From NCBI GenBank assembly GCA_015499995.1, contig JADNRV010000658.1:1-19088 (forward strand): a stretch of DNA of 19,088 nt, written 5' to 3'. Position numbers and translations under genes: made by a program. This DNA is from Flammula alnicola. Lineage: Eukaryota > Basidiomycota > Agaricomycetes > Agaricales > Strophariaceae. The notes beneath the pieces were generated by a model. That model was given only the letters and a program-made list of their open reading frames with translations, searched no databases and was not told where the DNA came from. Below, in pieces: positions 10,199 through 19,088 of the stretch; the first letter of the stretch is position 1; the number at the start of each line of letters is the position of its first letter.

Positions 10199-10424
10199 AT
10201 GACGTGTTCGAAACAAGCTATGTAGGGAGTTGTTACGGTTGTCCAAATCATGAAAGAGCCCTTGGAGTTGAAGCAACACAGTTTTAAGTGTATGAAAGGT
10301 TCGAATTTTCCAAGAATCTATGTTCGTATGTAGAAACGGTCATGGATGTTGTGAAGAACCCCTGATTTGGACTCCGAAAGGTCTGTGCCAATCTGCACCT
10401 TTCTTTCGCAGTCCACAACGATCG
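10199..10424. other. Short spacer between glucanase and GET4 genes
   Basis: Only 226 nt separate the glucanase stop from the GET4 start, so the 3' UTR of the first and promoter of the second must share this space. The GET4 frame stays open back to 10320 (ATG there), but family members start near MAASSS, so the later ATG is preferred. Confidence 0.4.
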
Positions 10425-11693
10425 ATGGCAGCTTCATCATCTACGAGGGCTTTGAATGCGATTCTCCCACAAATACCCACTGCACCCTATGAAGCCCACC
10501 AAAAAGCCCGTACATTTGCTTCGCGATACGTGAAATCGAGCCAATACGATACCGCTATCGATGTTCTGTTCCAAAGTGCAAGAGAACTGTTCAAAAACAA
10601 CCAGCCAGGGAGTGGATCTGACTTGACTAGCTTCTTGCTGGAAGTGTACGAAACGAAGGGAGAGGCTGTAAACGATGCAAGCAGAGGTGAGTAGCGATTT
10701 CCTGGGCCGTGATTAAGGAGTTCGACTCGTAGTTTGGAGCTAGGAAGGCTCACTCAACTCATCGCCTTGGCTGGACCATCTGGAGGATGGCGGAAAACCA
10801 TGATCGATAAATCAATAGCGTTAGTTTCTCTGCTTCCTTGGAACTCTTCGCGCTGAACCACGTCCAGATGGTCAGCTAAACATGGGACATGCCCTGCAGG
10901 TGATCCCGACCTCCATCATTACATTGGAGAAATCCTTTATAAAGGTCCGTCGAGAAGTTTTGATCATAGGCGCGAACTCATATTCCGCTGACAGAGGGCG
11001 CATTTGAGGCCGCCGAGGTCCGTTTCCTTGCTTCTGGCAAACGCGACAGTGCCCGGCTCCTTGCGGAGATGTTCATCCAATGGGCAGCATCTACAAGTGC
11101 TTACGGCGTATTTGCACTACGCGGAACTATACCGTGTGTTTCATTTTTGTATTATGTGCTCCGGACTTCTACTCACCTAATTTCAGCTATTTGCAAAACG
11201 GCAATGTACTTGCAGCGAAGACCTTCATCAAGCATTTTACAGCGGCTGTTCCTGCGTCAATCCGACTGGAATCAGATTCAGTGATATCTGTAGGAGACAA
11301 AGACGAAGTAATAATGACGAAGGACATGCTCGTCAACTTCGCACAAATGGCGGTGTTAACATGCCAACGCGCCCAAGGCGACCAAAACAAGGTCATGAGA
11401 GAGAGCTGGGTGCGGCTTTGTGGGACCTATCAAAGCAAAATAAATATTTTGGCAACTCCTGAGATGCGCATGGTAAGTCTCCTTCGCGTCTCAATGCATC
11501 AGTCTTTCATTACTTGCCCCTCTAGAGTCTGAATGAAATAGCAACCCTTTATTTTGCGATTCCACCACCTCGGAATCAAGCGGCGAATCCTTTCGGAGAC
11601 ATGTTGTCGTCATTGTTTGGAGGACCAGCTCAATCTCAACCAACGAGAAGGGTCCTAACTCCTGCAAATACCTCATCCCCAGGATTAGATTAA
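10425..11693 (+). CDS. GET4: GET4 homologue, GET pathway component
   Basis: Cytosolic alpha-helical repeat protein that, with GET5, links the co-chaperone SGT2 to the GET3 ATPase for delivery of tail-anchored proteins to the ER. Exons: 10425-10686, 10744-10819, 10868-10944, 10995-11133, 11187-11472, 11526-11693; 335 aa. Family signatures: YEAHQKARTFASRYVKSSQY with DTAIDVLFQSAREL near residues 25-60, GRLTQLIALAGPSGGWRK after intron 1, GDPDLHHYIGEILYKEG, ASTSAYGVFALRGTIPYL, and a Gly/Phe-rich tail (NPFGDMLSSLFGG) as in other fungal and animal members. Intron 1 uses the strong donor GTGAGT and acceptor gagctag at 10742-10743, which joins SRG to RLTQL in frame; the nearer cgtag at 10731-10732 would give a stop. 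Housekeeping gene, no lesions. Confidence 0.92.
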
Positions 11694-11912
11694 TGTGGGT
11701 CCGATAAGCTAAACTTCTCGACCATGCTTATCCATTTTGTCTACAGAAGTTTATCGGTGTCCTCGGGGAGTAGAAGCCCGCAGTTTGTATGTTTAGCAAG
11801 ACGTTTCTCGACAATACAAGGTCTCTTTCAATACCAAAACTTCTGGATTTGAGACATGGATTTTACTAAGTTTACTTGTTGACTCTTTCACGTCAGTCTG
11901 TAGATCAAGGCG
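11694..11912. other. Spacer downstream of GET4
   Basis: No coding signal. Contains the GET4 3' end and the leader of the tentative small gene that follows. Confidence 0.3.
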
Positions 11913-12152
11913 ATGGGTATGTTTTCTTTTACCTTTTCCATCGCTGTTTTACGTGTATCACTTACGCCTCGCAGACTTTACAGGGAAAGCCTCTTTCCCA
12001 CCTCCACCTTGCACATTTTACCTTCCCGTGAAAGAACGTCGGCACCTACCTTAAAAGGGGTTGTATCGATCTTGCATTCACCTCGGCCCGATCAAGAACT
12101 GACATATTTTTCCCCCACGGTCCACTTTTATTGCCACGACATGAATATATAG
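11913..12152 (+). CDS. Tentative small three-exon gene, about 40 aa
   Basis: Spliced model: a 4-nt first coding exon ATGG (11913-11916), intron with good gtatgt donor and cgcag acceptor, exon 11975-12037, intron 12038-12096 (weak GTCGGC donor), exon 12097-12152 ending TAG. Protein pieces: MDFTGKASFPPPPCTFYLP and KEQLTYFSPTVHFYCHDMNI. After the TAG the same frame continues for 18 codons (VHQHMQHHMGSMVHPHGR) to a second TAG at 12207-12209, so the first TAG could be a nonsense mutation in a longer His/Met-rich protein. I do not recognise the family. The phase agreement across three exons is the main support; the weak second donor is the main doubt. Confidence 0.3.
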   Translation: MGMFSFTFSIAVLRVSLTPRRLYRESLFPTSTLHILPSRERTSAPTLKGVVSILHSPRPDQELTYFSPTVHFYCHDMNI

Positions 12153-12496
12153 GTTCACCAGCACATGCAACACCACATGGGTAGCATGGTGCATCCTCAC
12201 GGTCGATAGGTGAGCAATACTAACCGGTTCCGAGACTGTATTCATTGGCTGCTTGAATAACCCTTTCAGGATGACAGATAAGATACAAGTTTAGCAACGA
12301 TGGCGTCGCATTGTCGCTATATGTAAGAATATCCATCCATGTGTTCGTTGTGCGTTAACTCACTTCGTTCTCTAACCTGACTTATTCAGTGCTCTTTTTA
12401 GAGGCCGCTGGTACCCTGGGATTCTTCTTGTTTGGCAAGAAATATGAAATAAAGTCTCATTGTTTGTCCAAAGGGTAGCGAATCAACTTGTTCGCC
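12153..12496 (+). other. Intron-like segments between the small gene and DUF6534 gene
   Basis: Two segments look like good introns: 12210-12269 (gtgagc donor, actaacc branch, ctttcag acceptor) and 12323-12389 (gtaaga donor, ctaacctgac branch, ttattcag acceptor). They would lie in the 3' UTR of the tentative small gene or in a non-coding transcript or the 5' leader of the DUF6534 gene. No convincing protein frame joins them; the best is a 26-codon spliced frame from ATG 12300. Confidence 0.3.
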
Positions 12497-14490
12497 ATGT
12501 CACTCCACCCCATCGACCTCGATAAGACCCTCGGTGCAGTTTTCATTGGTAACGTCGTGGCATCCGCGTAAGACGACAATAACGATGCCTTGGATAGTCT
12601 ACTGACGAAGTCTCGTTCCAGCCTTTTTGGAGTAACATCTCTACAAACGTTCATTTTTTTTAGGGGAAATAGCAGAGACCGGAAACTTTTCAAAAATTTG
12701 GTAGGCTTGTCAAAAGGTCCCTATAACACTTTGATTGACATAATTTTCTTTTTCAGATCGCTTTTCTATGGTGCGTTTGATTAGTTGTGGTAGGTTTTCG
12801 ATCAATAAGATATTGACACAATTTTGTATAGGATATTGGACCTAGTTCATCTACTGTTCATGACTCATGGTATATACACGTACCTGATCAGCGACTTTGG
12901 CGACTATGAAGCTCTTACAAGACCTACTTGGTGAGTTACTTTAATAATTTTTTGAATACTTTCATATTGAAGAACTGGATAGGAGCCTCCTGGTTGAGAA
13001 ATTTCTAGATACTCAACAACAAATCAGACTAACGTAAATTCGAATCTAGGCCCAAGTGATAGTAACAGTAAATAAAGTTTCTCTCTCTTTTGACGCGGTT
13101 TTTGACCCACGTTTTAGTGTGTAAGCGACCTAATCGTCAGATGGTGTGCCTCTTTCCTATGTAGCAAAAACATTCACTGATTTTTCTTTCGATTTTTCAG
13201 TGTATTCGGTCGCAGAATCTGGCTTTGTGAGTCTTTACTTTCCTCAATCGTTTTACACTGGCTAACCCCTTCGGCATAGTGAGCGGTCATAACTATGTGC
13301 TGCTTCTCATAATTGTGGGTGTCTTTCCTTCTTTTATATTCCAATTGTGAACAAGAAATTGGTTGATTAGACGGCTTCCTCGATCTTGGTGTTCTGTGAG
13401 TTTGACTTATTTTAAGGTCCTGTACTTTCCCTGACTCTACCAATAGCCATGGGAGTTGGTTAGTACCCTGCTTCTTTTGACTGAAGACCCATAGCCTAAA
13501 TGTTATACAAAAACCAGCATTCGCAGCGCGAGGGTAGGTGACTCCAAAGTTTTTATGGGTAGGGCTAATTGTCTCGCCCCGACAGGTTCATCGACGGCTC
13601 ATACGCAAGGCTCATACTGGAATCGGTTCGTTTCGAGAGCGCGATACATTACAGGACTCGTAGCTCATGACATCGACCTCGAAATAGTGGATACTCTATA
13701 CTGCCCTAGGAGGGTCTGTTGTCGTTGATGGAATCGTTACCGCTTCTCTGTGCATGCTGCTCGAAAACATTCGCACGGGATTCAAGTCGTAAGCTCCCTC
13801 CATACAGTAATATCCTCAATGTCGGGTGACTGATAACTGATACAGGACAGATTCACTGGTCAACACGCTGATGTTGTACAGTATCAATACCGGTAAGCTC
13901 TTCGTTGGTTCTACCCGTCTGTCAATAATGACCGGCAATGGGCCCGTTGTAGGATTGCTCACCTCGTACATCTCCTTCTAAATCTCAGCGGAGTTTATTC
14001 TGACTGGTGACGTAGGCTCTGCGCCACTGCGTGTTTCGTAACAGTAAGTCCTTATTTCCCCATAATCAACGCTACAAACTCATGCAAGTCCTCCTAGTTC
14101 GCCATATGGCCGCATCAATTCGTCTTCATGGGATTCTACTTCGCCCTGAGCAAATGTACGTTCTCCTCGATGTCTTTACAAAAAGCACTCTGTCGCCCTT
14201 GCTTATCCCATCGCCATCGATCCAGTGCACGTCAATAGTCTCCTCGCTGTTCTGAACACTCGCGAGACTCTCCGAAAACGAAACTCTGGGATGACATCAA
14301 TACCTCAGTCGCCGTCATCCATTGAGCCTCTGACGATGAATTTCGTCACAAGCAATGCCCTGTCATCAGGGCCTGAGAGCCCTTCTATCGCTAAACCTCG
14401 ACCGGTGAGTCAATCAGGGAACTCTTTGAATCAGGGCTAACTACGTCTTCGCTTTGCCAGTCCAAGCTCTCATGGCAAGACAAATGTTAA
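12497..14490 (+). CDS. DUF6534-family seven-TM protein, 20 exons
   Basis: Integral membrane protein of an agaricomycete family of unknown function. Exons: 12497-12567, 12622-12700, 12757-12770, 12832-12930, 12983-12992, 13050-13067, 13118-13143, 13201-13226, 13280-13314, 13371-13395, 13447-13458, 13518-13533, 13586-13625, 13688-13788, 13846-13892, 13953-13965, 14016-14043, 14098-14155, 14226-14404, 14461-14490. They total 927 nt in perfect phase: 308 aa. Seven hydrophobic segments: TLGAVFIGNVVASALFG; IAFLWILDLVHLLF; LLAQVIVTCVSDLIV; YVLLLIITASSILVF; LYTALGGSVVVDGIV; LMLYSINTGLLTSLC; FVFMGFYFALSKL. The DUF6534 core is about residues 165-255 (TDSLVNTLMLY at 192 on; SKLHVNSLLAVLNTR near 238-252). 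A Ser/Pro-rich cytoplasmic tail follows. Almost all introns are 50-62 nt with GT-AG ends. The paralogue at 1473-3464 confirms the micro-exons. Confidence 0.9.
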
Positions 14491-14822
14491 GGATCCGAAC
14501 CAGCTGCTTCGAACTTATTTATGTATATGGACTCCGACTTGTTATCCAACATTCCAATCTTATGATAGCGCTTTCGTGACTCAGTTCCAGCTTCACGATG
14601 CCAGCGAACACAGAGCACTATTCGTAGTTAAGACCTTGTCGATCTAACAAGTAATTATGTAAACTGTCTCTTATATACCCATCGTCGCGCTACGTATGCA
14701 CTTAGATTCTTCGCGGAAAATGTATAACTAGTTAGAGAAATTATAGATTTGGTTTATGTACACATGATATATACGTGCCAACATGACGCACGACCAGCTC
14801 GAAGGACAACATAGAAAATCAA
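14491..14822. other. Convergent 3' region
   Basis: Lies between the stop of the plus-strand DUF6534 gene and the presumed end of the minus-strand relic. AT-rich, no frame of interest; likely 3' UTRs. Confidence 0.35.
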
Positions 14823-16174
14823 TCAGTCGATGAAGTAAACCATCAGAATTTCAGACGATGACCCGAACTGCGAGGTGACTCCATTGTGGGCCCTCTGCGC
14901 TGAGACAGGGAAATGAAAGCAACATACCTATGATGAGATGTGATGAGCTTTGATTCATGAAGACAACCGAGAAAATAAAGGAGGTCAGCAATAGCAATTA
15001 AAATCAAAGCCGAAGCTCAGAAACAGCTTCTAGTTGATTATTTTTTGAATAGTTTTCATCGTAAAAGGAAGGTGGAAAGAGTTGAACACCAGAAGAAAAA
15101 AACAAGGCTTACCTGGACTTGAGCCCTCACGTACATATCCCCTGGCGGCGCCGACAATCGTGATTTACAGTAAAAATCTGGAGATGAAGAATCAGCATGG
15201 GTACGTTTACGGGTTCCAAAACGTATAACAGAATCAGAAGGGGGTGCCCGAAGTTTTGAGCTGTGGCGGGCATTTTCGGCAGCGTAATACGAAGACCGTC
15301 GTGATAAAACATCATTCGAGAAAAGAGAGGAAATGAGTATTCACCATTTTCCCATTATAAAGACTGGCTAGCTATAGGCGGCGAACAATCATGGATGAAT
15401 ATCTGAAAAAGAGCAGTTAGACACGTGAACTCGTGAATGAAGGTTCAGAAGGTCAGAATATTTCGAAAAATACAGCCATGGAATTGTCATCAACACTAGC
15501 CCTGCGAAGGACCGGTACAGGCGGTAATTCCTTGATATCATCAAGCAACAAATGTAAAAAGATACTCACTATGAATTACCCAACCCATATCCGAACAACA
15601 GTGGTACAGGCCGTTGAAGCCAGCGAGGCTGATGAAAGAACAATCAGCAACAGTCGAAAAGTCGACGAAGAATAATATAACGGTTCAGTATGGGTATGAT
15701 AAAAGCATCGCGCCGTAGCGCTCATATACTCTAGTTTGAATGATTTTGAATCATCGTAGAAAGGAAAGAAAGGTCTCGAAATTTTAGGGACTTCAACTCA
15801 CCACATGAGGCAGAACACTTTACTGCGTGGGGGCGCGTGCCACGGCGATGAGGTGATGCTGAAAGATAATACGTAAGAATGGCATCGACGGTGAGACAGA
15901 CATTATTAAACCGATCAGTGTAACTATGACAAAAAGACCACATCGTGTCGACGTCTAGGTATGACATTCGCACTCGAAGAAATATGGAAATTTTCATCGC
16001 GCCGAGAAAAAGAAGACGGACGTACGATAAATCCAAGGTATCAGCAGCTCCTACGCTGTTGCTAACATAAACGACGAGCAAGCCAGAGACGAATAACCGA
16101 CGAAAGTTGTGTGGTATGTCCGAAGAGTTGGGTTGACAAAAGAGCAAAAAAAATAGGTTTTGAGGTTCTGTCAT
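14823..16174 (-). pseudogene. Decayed intron-rich multi-TM gene, probably DUF6533-like
   Basis: Reading the minus strand from ATG 16174, protein-like pieces appear in the order expected of DUF6533 membrane proteins, but in changing frames: LFVSGLLVVYVSNSVGA, a TDRFNNVCLTVDA stretch (compare Y-D-x-L-L-T-x-D in the family), SSPWHAPPRSKVFCLMW followed by RYGAMLLS in another frame, LAGFNGLYHCCSDMGWVIHS, FYHDGLRI with FGHPLLILLYVLEPVNVPM, then VGAARGYVREGSSP. Intron-like segments exist (for example the gtgagtatc donor near 15570 and the ctctttttcag acceptor near 15405). I could not join the pieces into one clean frame, so it is called a relic; an intact gene with unusual splicing is possible. Family assignment rests on motif memory. 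Confidence 0.35.
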
Positions 16175-16801
16175 ATTTAGGGCAGGTCTGTGACCGTTAC
16201 TTACTAATGTCACGTGCTTAGTCACGGCCTGCGGTGTGACAACTAACTTAAAGAGTCAGACAAACTTTGAAGCTGAGAGACAAACTTTGAAGAGCCATGT
16301 TTCACGCAAAAATTCGTTCCAAGGGGCGTTGATTACCTTTACACGCTGCGGACTCCAAAAATCGAAGTCATCTGGTCCTCGTCGATATGATCTCTTCCTT
16401 TTTTTTAATTTCAATTGACACGTTGTTTCTCCAGTTCTGCGCCGGAAGGTCAATCTTCGGAAATCACTGGCACTGGAACTATTCCATTTTTTGTGTGGAT
16501 TCGCCTCGGAGATCCTTATCTAGGCGCCCATCCACATCCACGTCATGTTCGCCTTTTACGTCGAATGAAGTACACTGCCTTGGTCGACTGTATTGTCGGA
16601 GTTGGAAGGTCTCTTGGAACCCAAAAAGCTTACGCCTCGCGTTTGGGGGCATGCACTGGTATATAACGGTCGTCCTTTCCAAGTTGGGCTTGAAAGTTTC
16701 CCCGCCTTTTTTTCGCTCCTAGGAAGCACACTCCCACTTTTGGACCGCTTGGACTGCACAAGACCGGCACTGCAGAGCGGCATCGCCGTTGAACAGCAAT
16801 T
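16175..16801. other. Upstream region of the large acidic-protein gene
   Basis: No recognised gene. Several frames are open (16387-16722, 16415-16666, 16569-16805 on plus; 16479-16682, 16630-16878 on minus), but none has a motif and they overlap one another. A TGA lies in frame upstream of the ATG at 16802, so an N-terminal extension without splicing is excluded. Probably the shared upstream region of the divergent relic and the large gene. Confidence 0.4.
16258..16292. repeat. Short tandem duplication, 15-bp match with 20-bp period
   Basis: The unit agacaaactttgaag occurs at 16258-16272 and again at 16278-16292, in the region between divergent transcription units. Too short to name; could be a duplicated protein-binding site. 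Confidence 0.7.
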
Positions 16802-19088
16802 ATGAACAGTTCAAGCTCGACATTGCGAAGACCGCCCTTGGGCATTCCTAAAAGCTCCCATCTACCGAGCGGCTTCACTTATTATCCTCCGACACCGCAG
16901 TCACCTGTAGGACTTTTTAAAATAATGCTTTGATGGATCGATATTAACCTCAGTTGTGATTAGATATTTGATTTTGATTCACGCGAACTAGCTACAGTCG
17001 TTCGTGGAACAATCTCCAACAATGTCGCCGAAATTGCTGCTAGTTTCATCTTACAGATGAATCTGTCTGGCCAACAATTTATGAAATTCAAGGACAAAGA
17101 GCTTGAAACGTACGTTCGACCTGAAATCCCACAGCCTTACTAGCCCACTAATACCGTTTTTCAGCCTTTCAAACAATGACCCAACCGTTTTTAAGGAGCT
17201 GAAATCCCTGCAGACATCACCTCCCAGTTCCTTGATGGCACTTCTCACCCCCAATCCTCGCTCTCCTTCGATCGCAGGCAGCTTCACGGAATTAGAATCC
17301 GTTATTCGGGGCATGCGAACTGGAGGCGATCAGGAAATCTCGTCATCTCCTCTCACCATCCGTGATAGCGACGAACCTTTCGATTTCGACGATGATGATG
17401 ATACTCTCTCCGAGGACGGCAACCCGGCCCATAACCTTGGGGCTATGTCAGGTGAAGGCGAGACGTCGGCATCATGTCGCAATGATACACCGCTTCCAGA
17501 AGCAACAGCACATTTGGAAAGCAATACCCAGCCCTCTTCTTTACCGTCTTCTCAGCCTGAAGAAAAAGTTCCACCAATGGAGAATAGCCACCATAGCATG
17601 AATGCCGATCTGCTTGTGCAATATCAAGGAGTTGTAGGCGTCAAAACAGATGCCGTATCATTGGATGGGGATCTCTTGAAAGCTCAAACGAGCACTTCAT
17701 CTTCTACGGAATCATTTTCTCGCAATCTGCCATTCGACCCCGATCGAGAGGCCGCTCTTGCGGATGCCGTTGTCGCGGATGAGCAGAATTTAGCACACGG
17801 CAACACGGGCTTAGAAAATATCTCCACGAACCCATATTTCATACCCTCTTCATTGCCAAACATTTCACTTCTAGACCGAGACGAAACTCGACATATTATG
17901 GACCTCGAAACGCCTGCTGCCTCCGAAGGACTGGATCGTTCCGGCGATCGGGATGATCACGAAGCAGCTCAATCGCACGATGAACCTTACAATGGCGATC
18001 AACAATCCGCCGACAGCCACATTGAACTCCAGCGGCCTCTCAGCCCAGATGGTTTTGGCTACGGCTCTTCTTTTTCCCACATTGCGGACGACCCAGAAGA
18101 CGAACATTTGAACGTAAGACATCCCATCTATTCCAATTGCGAGGTATTCACTGAACTGGGGAATTTCCAGCGGACTGGCAGCAGCGACCCTTCTACGCAC
18201 TCTCAGCCTGAGATTGTCACCACTCCACAGTTCTACCAATTGTCACTTGCCGTGCCAATTTCTATCCCAAACCCGAGCTTCGAAACCAGTACCAAAGATC
18301 AGGTGCCGGCCGATGACAATAATCTGGTGGAGGATGACGAGACGACCTTCTCTGGTTCAGAAGTTGGTGCACTGCCTCAGCGTGTGTCTGATGTAGACGA
18401 AATGCCGGATACACAAGGCAATGACCTCAAACTGGGACCTCTTTCGCCGTTATTGGTCAATCTGTCGCCTGAGTACCAGGACGGGCGGCAGGGAGATGTC
18501 GTGGTTATAACGGCGAAATCACAATCGTCTTCACCTGCAGAGGCCATGAATCTCGATAGGATCAGCGACGCAACATCGTCTTTTTTAGTGCCTGGTTCTC
18601 CATCTACGAATATTCCCGGTCAGCAGACCGTAGAGTTAGCACAACCTCACGACCTTACTCAATCTCGCGGTTCCGAGTCTACGCCTTCAAATGTACAACA
18701 TGGGGCAGACAGTTCATTAACCGGAACAAATGAAGATGTCATGTTTAGCGATTCGATGCTAATCTTTATCGAGCAACCATATCCTAGAGATCTCGCCGAC
18801 AATCAGCGTTCTGCCTACCACCATGGCGCATATATTCACGACGTAGACGGAGGAAACGCTGCCTCATCTGCGGTTCGTGTCAGAGATAGTGATGCCGTGT
18901 TCCATCCGGAAGTCTCTTCACTTATCCATCGCGATAGAGATCTGTCAATTATTGCCTCAACGTCAAACGCGGACAATCTACAGGGAGATCGTTCACCTAT
19001 TCTTGCTTTGCCTGCTGGCAAAGACGGAGATCTAGGCGAGATAGAATTTTCAACCACGAGTTTGGAAAGGGATATCCCATCTTTTGTG
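16802..19088 (+). CDS. Large acidic Ser/Pro-rich protein, 5' part (runs off window)
   Basis: Unrecognised protein; 706 codons are present and the frame is still open at the edge. Exons: 16802-16906, 16964-17109, 17165-18113, 18171-19088 (partial); introns 55-57 nt with clean GT-AG ends. It starts MNSSSSTLRRPPLGIPKSSH. Residues about 36-100 form the only compact-looking part: FDSRELATVVRGTISNNVAE, IAASFILQMNLSGQQFMKF, KDKELETLSNNDPTVFKEL. Its spacing resembles a SAM-type helical domain, which is a guess. The rest is low-complexity, rich in Ser, Pro, Asp and Glu, with an acidic cluster FDFDDDDDTLSEDG near residue 165 and many S/T-P sites. No TM segment or signal peptide. This composition suits a disordered scaffold or regulatory protein; catalytic domains could lie beyond the window. 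Confidence 0.75.

Noticed and set aside
10290..10320. ggttcgaat resembling a tRNA T-loop
   Set aside because: The flanking bases do not form a proper 5-bp T-stem and no D or anticodon arm is found upstream.
10687..10732. Shorter first intron of GET4 ending at the cgtag acceptor, or starting at the GTAGCG donor
   Set aside because: The first gives an in-frame stop; the second inserts residues not expected in the family. The acceptor at 10742-10743 restores SRG-RLTQL and gives a normal 57-nt intron.
12457..12693. Minus-strand frame sharing APRVLSRS with a plus-strand frame at 3274-3651
   Set aside because: Both are antisense shadows of the first exons of the two DUF6534 genes; the shared motif is the reverse of the conserved L-D-x-T-L-G-A segment.
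15731..16225. 164-codon minus-strand frame as an intact gene
   Set aside because: It passes through likely introns and changes character along its length; only parts resemble a membrane protein, so it is treated as part of a relic.
16387..16805. Overlapping plus-strand frames as an extra 5' exon of the large acidic-protein gene
   Set aside because: No motif, no good donor leading into 16802, and an in-frame TGA just upstream of the ATG.

Overview
The window looks like nuclear DNA of an agaricomycete (mushroom-forming) basidiomycete. Almost every gene is broken by 45-75 nt GT-AG introns with CTAAC/CTGAC-type branch sites. The recognisable families (agaric aquaporins, DUF6534 seven-TM proteins, a GH17-like secreted glucanase, GET4) fit that group. 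Gene models were built by hand by joining exons in phase, because most exons are too short to stand out as ORFs.

Layout. 1-642: right end of a broken coding fragment, possibly transposon-derived. 1473-3464 (-): a DUF6534 seven-TM gene whose exons can all be traced but which carries two 1-nt deletions. About 3525-5116: mostly non-coding, with one exon-like frame (3979-4215). 5117-6334 (+): an aquaporin pseudogene. 6866-8141 (+): an intact paralogous aquaporin, 6 exons, 322 aa. 8715-10198 (+): a secreted GH17-like glucanase, 8 exons, 363 aa. 10425-11693 (+): a GET4 homologue, 6 exons, 335 aa. 11913-12152 (+): a tentative small gene. 12497-14490 (+): an intact DUF6534 paralogue split into 20 exons for only 308 aa. 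14823-16174 (-): a decayed multi-TM gene, probably DUF6533-like. 16802-19088 (+): the first 706 codons of a large acidic, Ser/Pro-rich protein that runs off the edge.

These genes do not form an evident pathway. GET4 (tail-anchored protein insertion) and the glucanase (wall glucan) are housekeeping or cell-wall functions. The rest is dominated by duplicated and decaying membrane-protein genes: an aquaporin tandem pair with one dead copy, two DUF6534 copies in opposite orientation about 9 kb apart with one damaged, and a further membrane-protein relic. The most striking feature is the extreme and conserved micro-exon structure of the DUF6534 pair, with coding exons of 10, 12, 13, 14, 16 and 18 nt repeated in both copies. 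No tRNA, rRNA or CRISPR was seen.
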